DNA from: Caldilineaceae bacterium
Lineage (GTDB): Bacteria > Chloroflexota > Anaerolineae > Caldilineales > Caldilineaceae
Reading direction: 5' to 3'
DNA length: 64,000 nt
NCBI GenBank assembly: GCA_020634755.1
Contig: JACKBC010000005.1
Coordinates: forward strand, 153,982-217,981
In this document: in pieces, positions 56,165 through 64,000 of the stretch
Numbering within the stretch: the stretch's first letter is position 1
Layout of the letters: every line of letters begins with the position of its first letter
Position numbers and translations under genes: made by a program
The notes under the pieces: generated by a model
The model's input: the letters and a program-made list of their open reading frames with translations, nothing else
What the model was told of the DNA's origin: nothing
The model's database searches: none

Positions 56165-57666
56165 GGTAGGTTTGTCTCTCCCATGAGCCAGCGGTCGCAT
56201 TCACGGGCGGCGCCGCGCCCTTCATTAATGGCCCACACCACCAGGCTCTGACCACGGCGGCAGTCACCGGCGGCAAAGACACCCTCAACGCTGGTGCTGA
56301 ATTTGCCGTGGTCCGCCTGCACGTTGGAGCGCGGATCGCGCACCACGCCCAGCTGCTCGACTAGCTGATCCTCTGGCCCCAAAAAGCCCATGGCCAACAG
56401 CACAAGCTGCGCCGGCCACACTTTCTCTGAACCGGGGATTTCGTGTAGCTGTGGACGGCCACCGTTGTCACCAAAGACCCATTCAATCTCCACCGTGTGC
56501 AGCTCTTTTAAGTTGCCATTTTCGTCGCCCACAAATTTCTTGGTGCTGATTAGATAGGTACGCGGGTCATCGCCAAAGCGGGCCGCTGCCTCTTCCTGCC
56601 CATAGTCCATCTTATAGACTTTGGGCCATTCGGGCCACGGGTTGTCGGGCTGGCGCTCCATGGCTGGTTGGGGCAAAATCTCAAATTGGGCCAGCGTTTT
56701 GCAGCCGTGGCGCATGGAAGTGCCTACGCAGTCGGTGCCGGTATCGCCGCCGCCGATAACAATCACATCTTTGCCCGCGGCGGAAATGTAGGAGCCGATG
56801 GGGCCATTTTGCACCTGGCCATTGGCATTGTCCAGCAGGTTCTTAGTATTGGCGCCCAGAAACTCCATGGCAAAATGCACGCCCTTGAGCTCGCGGCCCT
56901 CAATGGGCAGGTCGCGCGGCTTGGTGGCGCCCAGGCAAAGCACAATGGCGTCGAATTCTTCGCTCAGCTGGGCGGCGGAAATATCTTTGCCCACTTCGCA
57001 GCCGGTGACAAACTTGACGCCCTCGGCAGCCATGAGGTCGACGCGGCGCTGCACATAGTTTTTGTCCAGCTTCATGTTGGGGATGCCATACATGAGCAGG
57101 CCGCCAACCCGGTCGGCGCGCTCGTAGACGGTGACCCAATGTCCGGCGTGGTTGAGCTGCGCCGCGCAGGCCAGCCCCGACGGCCCGGAACCAACCACAG
57201 CCACTTTTTTGCCAGTACGCACGGCGGGCGGATCGGGCTGCACCCAGCCTTCTTTAAAGCCTTTGTCGATAATGGCCGCTTCAATGCTTTTGATGGTGAC
57301 TGGCGTGTCGATCAGCCCCAGTGTGCATGAACCTTCGCACGGCGCCGGACAGACGCGCCCGGTAAACTCGGGGAAGTTGTTGGTCTTGTGCAGCCGGTCC
57401 AACGCATCGCGCCAGCGCCCTTGGTAGACCAGGTCGTTCCACTCTGGAATCAAATTGTTGATGGGGCAACCCGAGGCCATGCCGCTGATCAGCGTGCCGG
57501 TATGGCAGAAGGGAATGCCGCAATCCATGCAGCGCGCGCCCTGTGTTTGCAATTTGTCGTCTGAGAAGTGGAGGTGAAATTCGCCCCAGTGCTTGACGCG
57601 TTCCAGCGGAGCCACATCCGCTGCCACTTCTCGCTCAAACTCCATAAAACCGGTTGGTTTACCCAT
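56161..57666 (-). CDS. gltD: Glutamate synthase small (beta) subunit
   Basis: 501 residues. Delivers electrons from NAD(P)H to GltB. N-terminal iron-sulfur cysteines: CMDCGIPFC, SGCPINNLIPEW and CPAPCEGSC (about 40-110). FAD site VAVVGSGPSGLACAAQL, NAD(P)H site VIVIGGGDTGTDCVG, and the terminal FAAGDCRRGQSLVVWAI are present. ATG at 57666 follows GAGAGGAAG; the longer frame before it is low-complexity ACTCCTCT repeat. Located between gltB (110-bp gap) and pgm (4-bp overlap). Confidence 0.94.
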   Translation of the reverse strand: MGKPTGFMEFEREVAADVAPLERVKHWGEFHLHFSDDKLQTQGARCMDCGIPFCHTGTLISGMASGCPINNLIPEWNDLVYQGRWRDALDRLHKTNNFPEFTGRVCPAPCEGSCTLGLIDTPVTIKSIEAAIIDKGFKEGWVQPDPPAVRTGKKVAVVGSGPSGLACAAQLNHAGHWVTVYERADRVGGLLMYGIPNMKLDKNYVQRRVDLMAAEGVKFVTGCEVGKDISAAQLSEEFDAIVLCLGATKPRDLPIEGRELKGVHFAMEFLGANTKNLLDNANGQVQNGPIGSYISAAGKDVIVIGGGDTGTDCVGTSMRHGCKTLAQFEILPQPAMERQPDNPWPEWPKVYKMDYGQEEAAARFGDDPRTYLISTKKFVGDENGNLKELHTVEIEWVFGDNGGRPQLHEIPGSEKVWPAQLVLLAMGFLGPEDQLVEQLGVVRDPRSNVQADHGKFSTSVEGVFAAGDCRRGQSLVVWAINEGRGAARECDRWLMGETNLP

Positions 57667-57776
57667 TTTCTTCCTCTCTATAACAGTAGAGGAGTAGAGG
57701 AAGGGAGGAGTAAAGGGGTAGGGAATCACATACGACTCCTCTACTCCTCTACTCCTCTACTCTCCACTCCCCAACC

Positions 57777-60700
57777 TTAGTTTCCAGTTACGCGCGCCAG
57801 GTCGTTCTTATTCAGCTCAAACGCCGCCATGGCTGCGTCGTCGCCGCTGAGACCTTGCGCTTCGACTTCGGCAAAGGCTTCCAACATGCGCTTATAGTCG
57901 GTGGGCATCACTTTGACAAAGTGGGGCAGCAGTTCGTCCCAGTTTTCCAGTACGCCTTGGGCCACGGTGCTGCCGGTGTATTCCAGGTGACGCTGAATGA
58001 TAGCCTGCAATTCAGCAATCTCGTTGGCGTCGGTCAGCCGTTCGGCCTCTACCATTTCGGTGTTGAGGCGCACATCGAAATCGCCGCCGCCATAGGCGTG
58101 ATGGTCCAGCACGTAGGCAATGCCGCCCGACATGCCGGCTGCAAAGTTGCGTCCGGTGGGGCCGAGCACGACCACGCGCCCGCCAGTCATATATTCACAG
58201 CCGTGGTCGCCAACCCCTTCTACCACCGTGTGGACGCCGCTGTTGCGTACACAGAAGCGCTCACCGGCCAGCCCGCGAATATATGCTTCCCCTGCGGTGG
58301 CCCCGTAGAACGCCACGTTGCCCACAATGATATTGTCTTCAGCGACAAAAGAGGCCGCTTTGGGCGGATACACAATGAGCTTGCCGCCGGAGAGCCCCTT
58401 GCCAAAATAGTCGTTGCCGTCACCTTCCAGTTCTAGCGTCAGCCCCTTGGGAACAAAGGCCCCAAAACTTTGGCCGGCCGAACCCTGGAAGTGCAGCTCA
58501 ATGGTGTCTTCGGGCAACCCGTCGGCGCCATACCGTCGCGTTACTTCACTGCCCAAAATAGTGCCAACTACACGATTGACATTGCGGATGGGCACGGTGG
58601 CGGCCACGCGTTTGCCTTCATCCAGGGCGGGCTTGCACAATTCCAGCAGCGTGGTGTTGTCTAGCGCTTTTTCCAGCCCGTGATCTTGCGGAATCTGGCA
58701 GTAGCGGCCCACGCTGTTTGATACATCGGGCTGATAGAGCAGCGCCGACAGATCGATGCCCTTGGCCTTCCAGTGCTGGATGGCGCGCTTGGGCTCCAGT
58801 TTATCGGTGCGGCCGATCATCTCGTTGATGGTGCGGAAGCCCAGTTTGGCCATCCACTCGCGCATGTCTTGCGCCATCATGTACATAAAGTTGACTACGT
58901 GTTGCGGATCACCCGTGAACTTTTTGCGCAGCTCGGGGTTCTGGGTGGCCACGCCAACCGGACAAGTGTCCAAGTGGCAGACGCGCATCATGATGCAGCC
59001 CAGCGCCACCAGCGGACTGGTGGCAAAGCCAAACTCTTCGGCGCCCAGCAGCGTAGCAATCACCACGTCGCGGCCGGTCTTGAGCTGGCCATCGGTTTCC
59101 ACCACCACGCGGCTGCGCAGGTCGTTGAGCACCAGCGTCTGGTGCGTTTCGGCCACGCCTAGTTCCCAAGGCAGACCGGCGTGCTTGATGCTGGTTTGGG
59201 GCGAAGCGCCGGTGCCGCCGTCATGGCCGCTAATGAGAATCACGTCGGCATGACCTTTGGCTACGCCGGCGGCCACGGTGCCCACGCCCACTTCCGACAC
59301 CAACTTGACGTTGATGCGAGCGTAGTGATTGGCGTTTTTCAAGTCGTGAATTAGCTCAGCCAGATCCTCAATAGAGTAAATGTCGTGATGGGGGGGCGGT
59401 GAAATCAGGCCCACGCCGGGTGTTGAATGGCGCGTTTTGGCAATCCAGGGGTAGACTTTGCGCCCCGGCAGCTGACCGCCTTCGCCCGGCTTGGCGCCCT
59501 GCGCCATCTTAATTTGCAGCTCTTGCGCCTCGACCAGATATTTGCTGGTGACGCCAAAGCGACCCGAGGCCACTTGTTTAATGGCGCTGTTGCGCGAGTC
59601 TCCGTTGGCGTCCAGCGTATAGCGATCCGGGTCTTCACCGCCTTCGCCAGTGTTGCTCTTGCCGCCAATGCGGTTCATGGCAATGGCCAGGCTCTCGTGC
59701 GCCTCTTTGCTAATGGACCCATAGGACATGGCGCCGGTCTTAAAGCGCTTGACAATGGACTCCACCGACTCAACTTCATCCAGCGGAATGGGCTCGTCCA
59801 GCAGCTTTAGCTCCAGCAAACCGCGCAAAGTGCACCACTTTTCGGTCTGGTTGTTGACCAGCGCCGTGTATTCTTGGAATGCTTTAAAGTTGTTGGTGCG
59901 GCAGGCCAGTTGCAGCTTGTGAATGGTCTGCGGATTAAAGAGATGGCGTTCACCATCGGCGCGCCATTGGTAGGCGCCGCCCGCTTCCAAATTGTGACCA
60001 TTTATGGAGCGTTCGGGGAAGGCGCGTTGGTGACGCATGTGCACCTCCTCGTAAATTTCGGGGAGGTCAATACCCTCAATGCGCGTGGGCGTCCAGGTGA
60101 AATATTTATCCACCAATTTCTGGCTCAGACCGAGCGCCTCAAAAATCTGGGCGCCACAGTAGCTCTGCATGGTGGAGATACCCATTTTGGAGAGCACCTT
60201 GACCACACCTTTGTTGGCCGCCTTGATGTAATGATATTGGCCTTCTTCGTAACTCATGCCGTTCAACATGCCCTGGCGAATCATGTCGTCAATCGATTCG
60301 TACGCCAGATAGGGGTTGATGGCAGTAGCGCCGTAGCCAATGAGCACTGAGAAGTGATGCACCTCCCTGGCCTCGCCGGTCTCTACAATCAGCGCCGCCT
60401 GCGTGCGTAATTGTTCGCGGATCAAGTAGTGATGCAGCCCGCCCGTGGCCAGCAGCGCCGGAATCGGGGCATGTTCGCTGTCGATGCCGCGGTCGCTTAG
60501 GATAAAGATGTTGTATCCATCTGACATGGCCTGTTTGGCGGTGGCGAATAGATTTTCCAAGGCTTTTTCCAAGCCAGCCGCGCCCTCTTTAATTTTAAAG
60601 AGCATGGGCAGCTCCATGGCCTTAAAGCCCGGCCATCCGATGTCGCGCAATTTGGCCAACTGTTCATTGGTCAGCAGCGGCAACTTGATCTTGATTTGAT

Positions 60701-62426
60701 GGCATGCTTCGGGTTCATCGGCCAGCAGATTCTGCTCTGTGCCCAAATAGACCTCGGTGGCGGTGACCAGCTCCTCGCGAATGGCGTCTAGCGGCGGATT
60801 GGTGACCTGGGCAAAAAGCTGCCGGAAATAGTTGTAGAGCAGTTGCGATTTGTCTGAGAGTATGGCGACCGGCGTATCGTCGCCCATGGCGCCCAGCGCC
60901 TCAATGCCGTTCTGGGCCATGGGGGCCACCAGGAAGCGTAGCGTTTCAAACGTATAGCCAAAGGCCTGTTGGCGCTGCATGACCGTATCGTGATCGGGTT
61001 CAGCCGGGGCCTGACCATCGGGCAGATCGTTTAGATCGACCAGATAGGTGTCCAGCCACTCACGGTAGGGATGCTGATTCACCAAGCCCTGTTTGAATTC
61101 TTCATCCGCAATAATGCGGCCTTCTTTGGTGTCGACCAAGAACATGCGCCCGGGCTCTAAGCGGCTTTTGTAAAGTACGTTTTCGGGCGGGATGTCGAGT
61201 ACGCCCACTTCCGAAGCCATGATCACCTTGTCGTCTTTGGTGACATAGTAGCGCGAGGGACGCAAGCCATTGCGGTCCAAAATGGCGCCCACAATCGTGC
61301 CGTCGGTAAACGCAATGGAGGCCGGACCATCCCACGGCTCCATCTGCGTGGCGTGATATTCGTAGAACGCTTTGCGGTCATCGTCCATGGTTTTGTGGTT
61401 GCTCCACGGCTCGGGGATCATCATGAGGATGGCATGAGCCAGTGAGCGCCCAGACAAATGTAAGAACTCTAGGCAGTTGTCGAACTTGGCCGAGTCACTG
61501 CCTTCGGGGTCAATAATGGGCATGACCTTATCGATGTCATCGCCCCACAGCGGTGAAACCAGCGTGGATTGACGCGCGGTCATCCAGTTTTCATTGCCGC
61601 GCAGGGTGTTGATTTCACCATTGTGAATAATGTAGCGATAGGGATGGGCGCGTTCCCAGCTGGGAAATGTATTTGTGCTAAAGCGCGAATGGACCAGCGC
61701 CAGCGCGCTTTCCATATCCTCATCCTCTAACTCGGGATAGAAGGGATCGACCTGGGCGGTGAGCAACATGCCTTTGTATACAATGGTGCGGCAGGAAAGG
61801 CTGGCAAAGTAGAAGAAATCGCCGCCCGGCATGACGCGCTCACCTATGCCAAAGCGAATCACATTCTCGGCGCGGCGGCGAATCACATACAGTTTACGCT
61901 CAAAGGCCAAATCATCTGTGCCGACCAGCTTGTGCGGGTTGCGTCCAATAAAGATTTGGCGCACCACCGGCTCGCGTGATTTGGCGACGCTGCCCAAAGG
62001 CGCGTCATTGGTGGGCACTGTGCGCCAACCCAAGAATTCCTGACCTTCTTCTTTAATGATTTTTTCAAGCTGAATTTCACAGGCGCGGCGCTGGGTGGGA
62101 TCGGGGGGTAGATAGACCATACCCACTCCGTATTGGCCAGGTTTGGGCAATTTGATATTCCGCTCTGCACACACCTTGGCAAAAAACTTGTGCGGTATCT
62201 GGAAAAGGATGCCGGCGCCATCACCCGTGTTGGGCTCACATCCGCAGGCGCCACGATGATCCAGGTTGTGCAGAATGGTCAGCCCATTGCGAATAATATC
62301 GTGCGACTTGCGGCCTTTAATATCCACAATGAAACCAACACCGCACGCATCGCGCTCAAAGCGGGGGTCATACAAGCCCTGCTTTGGGGGCAAACCACGA
62401 GTAAGATGATTGGGGTGGTTCTTCAT
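57777..62426 (-). CDS. gltB: Glutamate synthase large (alpha) subunit
   Basis: 1549 residues. Class II glutaminase with a short propeptide and nucleophile Cys28 (RDACGVGF), then the central and FMN-binding synthase domain (GEGGEDPDRY, GGTGASPQTSIKHAGLPWELG) and the 3Fe-4S ligands CIMMRVCHLDTCPVG. The C-terminal beta-helix GXGXG domain (SFGAFVPKGL...GGRVVVLGPTGRNFAAGMSGG) is complete. ATG at 62426 is preceded by AAGGAG; an upstream start would put 23 residues before a normal propeptide. First gene of the operon. Confidence 0.95.
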   Translation of the reverse strand: MKNHPNHLTRGLPPKQGLYDPRFERDACGVGFIVDIKGRKSHDIIRNGLTILHNLDHRGACGCEPNTGDGAGILFQIPHKFFAKVCAERNIKLPKPGQYGVGMVYLPPDPTQRRACEIQLEKIIKEEGQEFLGWRTVPTNDAPLGSVAKSREPVVRQIFIGRNPHKLVGTDDLAFERKLYVIRRRAENVIRFGIGERVMPGGDFFYFASLSCRTIVYKGMLLTAQVDPFYPELEDEDMESALALVHSRFSTNTFPSWERAHPYRYIIHNGEINTLRGNENWMTARQSTLVSPLWGDDIDKVMPIIDPEGSDSAKFDNCLEFLHLSGRSLAHAILMMIPEPWSNHKTMDDDRKAFYEYHATQMEPWDGPASIAFTDGTIVGAILDRNGLRPSRYYVTKDDKVIMASEVGVLDIPPENVLYKSRLEPGRMFLVDTKEGRIIADEEFKQGLVNQHPYREWLDTYLVDLNDLPDGQAPAEPDHDTVMQRQQAFGYTFETLRFLVAPMAQNGIEALGAMGDDTPVAILSDKSQLLYNYFRQLFAQVTNPPLDAIREELVTATEVYLGTEQNLLADEPEACHQIKIKLPLLTNEQLAKLRDIGWPGFKAMELPMLFKIKEGAAGLEKALENLFATAKQAMSDGYNIFILSDRGIDSEHAPIPALLATGGLHHYLIREQLRTQAALIVETGEAREVHHFSVLIGYGATAINPYLAYESIDDMIRQGMLNGMSYEEGQYHYIKAANKGVVKVLSKMGISTMQSYCGAQIFEALGLSQKLVDKYFTWTPTRIEGIDLPEIYEEVHMRHQRAFPERSINGHNLEAGGAYQWRADGERHLFNPQTIHKLQLACRTNNFKAFQEYTALVNNQTEKWCTLRGLLELKLLDEPIPLDEVESVESIVKRFKTGAMSYGSISKEAHESLAIAMNRIGGKSNTGEGGEDPDRYTLDANGDSRNSAIKQVASGRFGVTSKYLVEAQELQIKMAQGAKPGEGGQLPGRKVYPWIAKTRHSTPGVGLISPPPHHDIYSIEDLAELIHDLKNANHYARINVKLVSEVGVGTVAAGVAKGHADVILISGHDGGTGASPQTSIKHAGLPWELGVAETHQTLVLNDLRSRVVVETDGQLKTGRDVVIATLLGAEEFGFATSPLVALGCIMMRVCHLDTCPVGVATQNPELRKKFTGDPQHVVNFMYMMAQDMREWMAKLGFRTINEMIGRTDKLEPKRAIQHWKAKGIDLSALLYQPDVSNSVGRYCQIPQDHGLEKALDNTTLLELCKPALDEGKRVAATVPIRNVNRVVGTILGSEVTRRYGADGLPEDTIELHFQGSAGQSFGAFVPKGLTLELEGDGNDYFGKGLSGGKLIVYPPKAASFVAEDNIIVGNVAFYGATAGEAYIRGLAGERFCVRNSGVHTVVEGVGDHGCEYMTGGRVVVLGPTGRNFAAGMSGGIAYVLDHHAYGGGDFDVRLNTEMVEAERLTDANEIAELQAIIQRHLEYTGSTVAQGVLENWDELLPHFVKVMPTDYKRMLEAFAEVEAQGLSGDDAAMAAFELNKNDLARVTGN

Positions 62427-63161
62427 TTCAGACTCCTTATTCAGGGCAAAAATATTTTTGCAAACGAAACGCGCGTCAATTGATGATAAGGTCATTGCAT
62501 CTATGGGTGAATTATATGGAAACAGCCCTCCTAAATAAATGGGAGAGCAGGCAAACCAATACCTTGTACTTTCAAGTTGGGTGGGCTACTTCAGTGTAGA
62601 CGGACTACGGCACTGTAGGCTATAACTATATTTACATTGGGTCAAGGCGGTTCATCGACCCATGAGCTGCTGGTCAGCTCTGCCTATCTGGAGGAAGTGA
62701 CAAAGAAAACGCAGTTTGTTTTGGAAGGCGCAAGCCATTTGCTTTGTGGGAACTGCTTGGCCTCACCGGGCAGGCGCACCACGGGCCATCATTGGTCTAC
62801 ATGGTGGCGTTCTCTTCAGGCGCTGTTCAACAGATTATCAGTATGTGTTGTAACCGGAGAAGATAGGGCCGAATTCACCAAACGAAACCGGCGTCTATAT
62901 CACCAACCACGTGGCAGTGTACTGATTCTGGAAAGAGCGTGTGTATAAAGATACAACAGATTATTTATTTTGAAAAATTGCCCAAATGCTTAGTGAATAA
63001 TTTCTCAAACGAACCTGTTGCCCATGTTAAAAAGCGTATTGCGCATTACACAAATTATGCTATATTTATTTGAACCCATATGACGTTGCGTAAATGGGGC
63101 CCATGGGAGTGCGCCCCATTTTGCTTTATGAGCTGGCAAGCCAACACACAAGGAGGATCTC
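62427..63161. other. Intergenic region without a credible gene
   Basis: 735 bases upstream of gltB and the nitroreductase gene. A 103-codon frame at 62637-62948 starts with a plausible-looking helical segment but has no ribosome-binding site, loses coding character halfway and runs into a family B element, so I treat it as at most a gene relic. Confidence 0.5.
62839..62924 (+). mobile_element. MITE-like element family B (diverged)
   Basis: Core GAAACCGGCGTCTATATC and the end GCAGTGTACTG match family B; flanked by ATTAT on the left (62834-62838) and ATTCT on the right, supporting an ATTAT-type target duplication. Confidence 0.6.
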
Positions 63162-63668
63162 ATGGAAGTATTTGACGCTATACGAACCGTTTTGGCCGTG
63201 CGCGCCTATGAGGATAGACCCATTGCGCAGGATATTGTTCACCGCATTGTGGAAGCTGGTCGCTTAACCGGCAGCAGCATGAACCGCCAGCCTTGGCACT
63301 TTGTGGTGGTGCAGGAAAAGGAAACGCTGCACAAGCTCGGCGCATTGGCCCAAAGCGGACGCTATACGGCGCAGGCGGCCATGGCCATTGTGGTGGCCGT
63401 AGAAGATACGCGCTTTGCCGTCTCCGACGCCAGCCGCGCCATCCAATCGATGATGTTGGCGGCGTGGGGGGAAGGAATTGGCTCCAACTGGGTGGGCTTT
63501 CAAGGCATGGATCAAGTGAAGGAGCTGCTGGGCATTCCTCAAGACCTTGATGTATTGGCGATTATCCCCTTTGGCTATCCGGCACAGGCAACGGGGAAAG
63601 GCCAAAAAGAGCGCAAAGCACTGGGCGATGTGGCCCACCGAGAACGCTTTGATATACCCTTTAGTTGA
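63162..63668 (+). CDS. Nitroreductase-family flavoprotein
   Basis: 168 residues, a compact FMN-dependent nitroreductase: AIRTVLAVRAYEDRPI (FMN phosphate-binding Arg), GSSMNRQPWHFVVV (Asn/Gln/Pro loop), SRAIQSMMLAAWGEGIGSNWVG and IPFGYPA. Acts as homodimer reducing nitro compounds, quinones or flavin substrates with NAD(P)H. AAGGAGG at ideal spacing. The substrate cannot be told. Confidence 0.88.
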   Translation: MEVFDAIRTVLAVRAYEDRPIAQDIVHRIVEAGRLTGSSMNRQPWHFVVVQEKETLHKLGALAQSGRYTAQAAMAIVVAVEDTRFAVSDASRAIQSMMLAAWGEGIGSNWVGFQGMDQVKELLGIPQDLDVLAIIPFGYPAQATGKGQKERKALGDVAHRERFDIPFS

Positions 63669-63754
63669 ACTTAGATAAACTCAGACGTTATTCTGACACT
63701 GTGCATATGCCTTTCAGACGCTTGCCGGAGTACAATAAAACTGTACGTTAATTA

Positions 63755-63840
63755 CTCACGTTACGCAGCGACGGTCAGCCTGCTAACTAGAAACAGGAAT
63801 GTCGGCGAGCCCACTTTCCTCCAGGCTTGCGTAACATAAG
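63755..63840 (-). mobile_element. MITE-like palindromic element, family A copy 3
   Basis: 86 bp, inverse orientation to 42002; ends CTCACGTTACGC / GCGTAACATAAG. Flanks TTAATTA and GTAATAA agree at 5 of 7 positions. It ends 47 bp before the Hsp20 start codon, so it may sit in that promoter. Confidence 0.8.
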
Positions 63841-63887
63841 GTAATAAAGAGATGTAGAATGTTGTTCTGAGTCGTAAGGGAGGCAAT

Positions 63888-64000
63888 ATGACTACCTTAG
63901 TTCGATTAGAACCCTATCGTGATTTGCTGAACATGCGCCACGACATGAATCGCATGTTTGAAAACTTCTTCGCGGCGCCGACCGTTTGGAAAGAAGAAGG
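63888..64000 (+). CDS. Small heat-shock protein (Hsp20), 5' end only
   Basis: Starts at ATG 63888 with AAGGGAGG 5 bases upstream and is cut by the window end after 37 residues (MTTLVRLEPYRDLLNMRHDM..., then NRMFENFF). The 'L-x-R-x-x-P-x-R-D-L-x-x-x-x-x-x-M-x-R-M-F/L-x-x-x-F' start is the N-terminal arm of bacterial Hsp20 chaperones. The alpha-crystallin domain lies outside the window. Cytoplasmic holdase role by family. Confidence 0.75.
   Translation, partial: MTTLVRLEPYRDLLNMRHDMNRMFENFFAAPTVWKEE

Noticed and set aside
62637..62948. 103-codon frame upstream of the nitroreductase gene
   Set aside because: No ribosome-binding site, composition drifts and it overlaps a family B element; at best a relic.

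Overview
The window reads as a piece of a mid-GC chromosome of a filamentous-type Chloroflexota bacterium (Anaerolineae/Caldilineales-like). This placement is inferred from the gene styles: very large exported proteins with TPR, VWA or caspase-like domains, secreted intradiol dioxygenases, Thr/Pro-rich linkers, a YLPL-type C-terminal motif, TumE-like toxin pairs and AT-rich spacers full of small palindromic elements. There is no rRNA, tRNA, CRISPR array, phage gene or transposase gene that I can see. Both ends cut genes: a DUF2202-like lipoprotein at the left edge and an Hsp20-like chaperone at the right edge.

Layout. 0-6 kb: DUF2202 lipoprotein, ferritin-like di-iron protein with a PRC-barrel-like partner, a Crp/Fnr-family regulator overlapping a DUF3604 PHP-like protein, and an exported orphan. 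6-10.7 kb: a STAND-type NTPase with TPRs, a convergent TIR-domain protein and a TumE-like toxin/antitoxin pair, which together look like a small immunity or stress island. 10.9-13.7 kb: S10 carboxypeptidase and a Gfo/Idh/MocA oxidoreductase. 14-26 kb: three exported proteins of about 1200-1350 residues on one strand (14-TPR protein; metalloprotease-like plus VWA plus calcium-repeat protein; C13 caspase-like peptidase). 26.8-38.3 kb: sugar and sugar-acid metabolism (glucokinase, Zn-alcohol dehydrogenase, mannonate dehydratase, MocA-type oxidoreductases, CUT1 ABC transporter with one permease broken by a frameshift), plus gamma-glutamyltransferase and a second TumE-like pair. 38.9-44.3 kb: DUF4405 membrane protein, a His-rich small membrane protein, an OmpR-type two-component pair, a PD40 lipoprotein and an M23 peptidase. 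45-49 kb: three exported intradiol dioxygenase-like proteins. 49.7-54.2 kb: small proteins, another MocA oxidoreductase and a glutamine synthetase-family enzyme. 54.5-62.4 kb: pgm-gltD-gltB operon. 63-64 kb: nitroreductase and Hsp20.

The most unexpected layer is non-coding. At least five families of 80-90 bp palindromic, MITE-like elements recur, several with apparent target-site duplications. One copy sits inside the DUF2202 lipoprotein gene. Element plus duplication is exactly 93 bp, so 31 codons have been added in frame ahead of an otherwise ordinary lipoprotein signal peptide. Other unexplained signals are a 29-bp motif (two AATGCCTC boxes 21 bp apart) upstream of the STAND NTPase and again at 26.65 kb, a 16-bp palindrome repeated around the ferritin/Crp cluster, and a structured leader upstream of the third dioxygenase gene.
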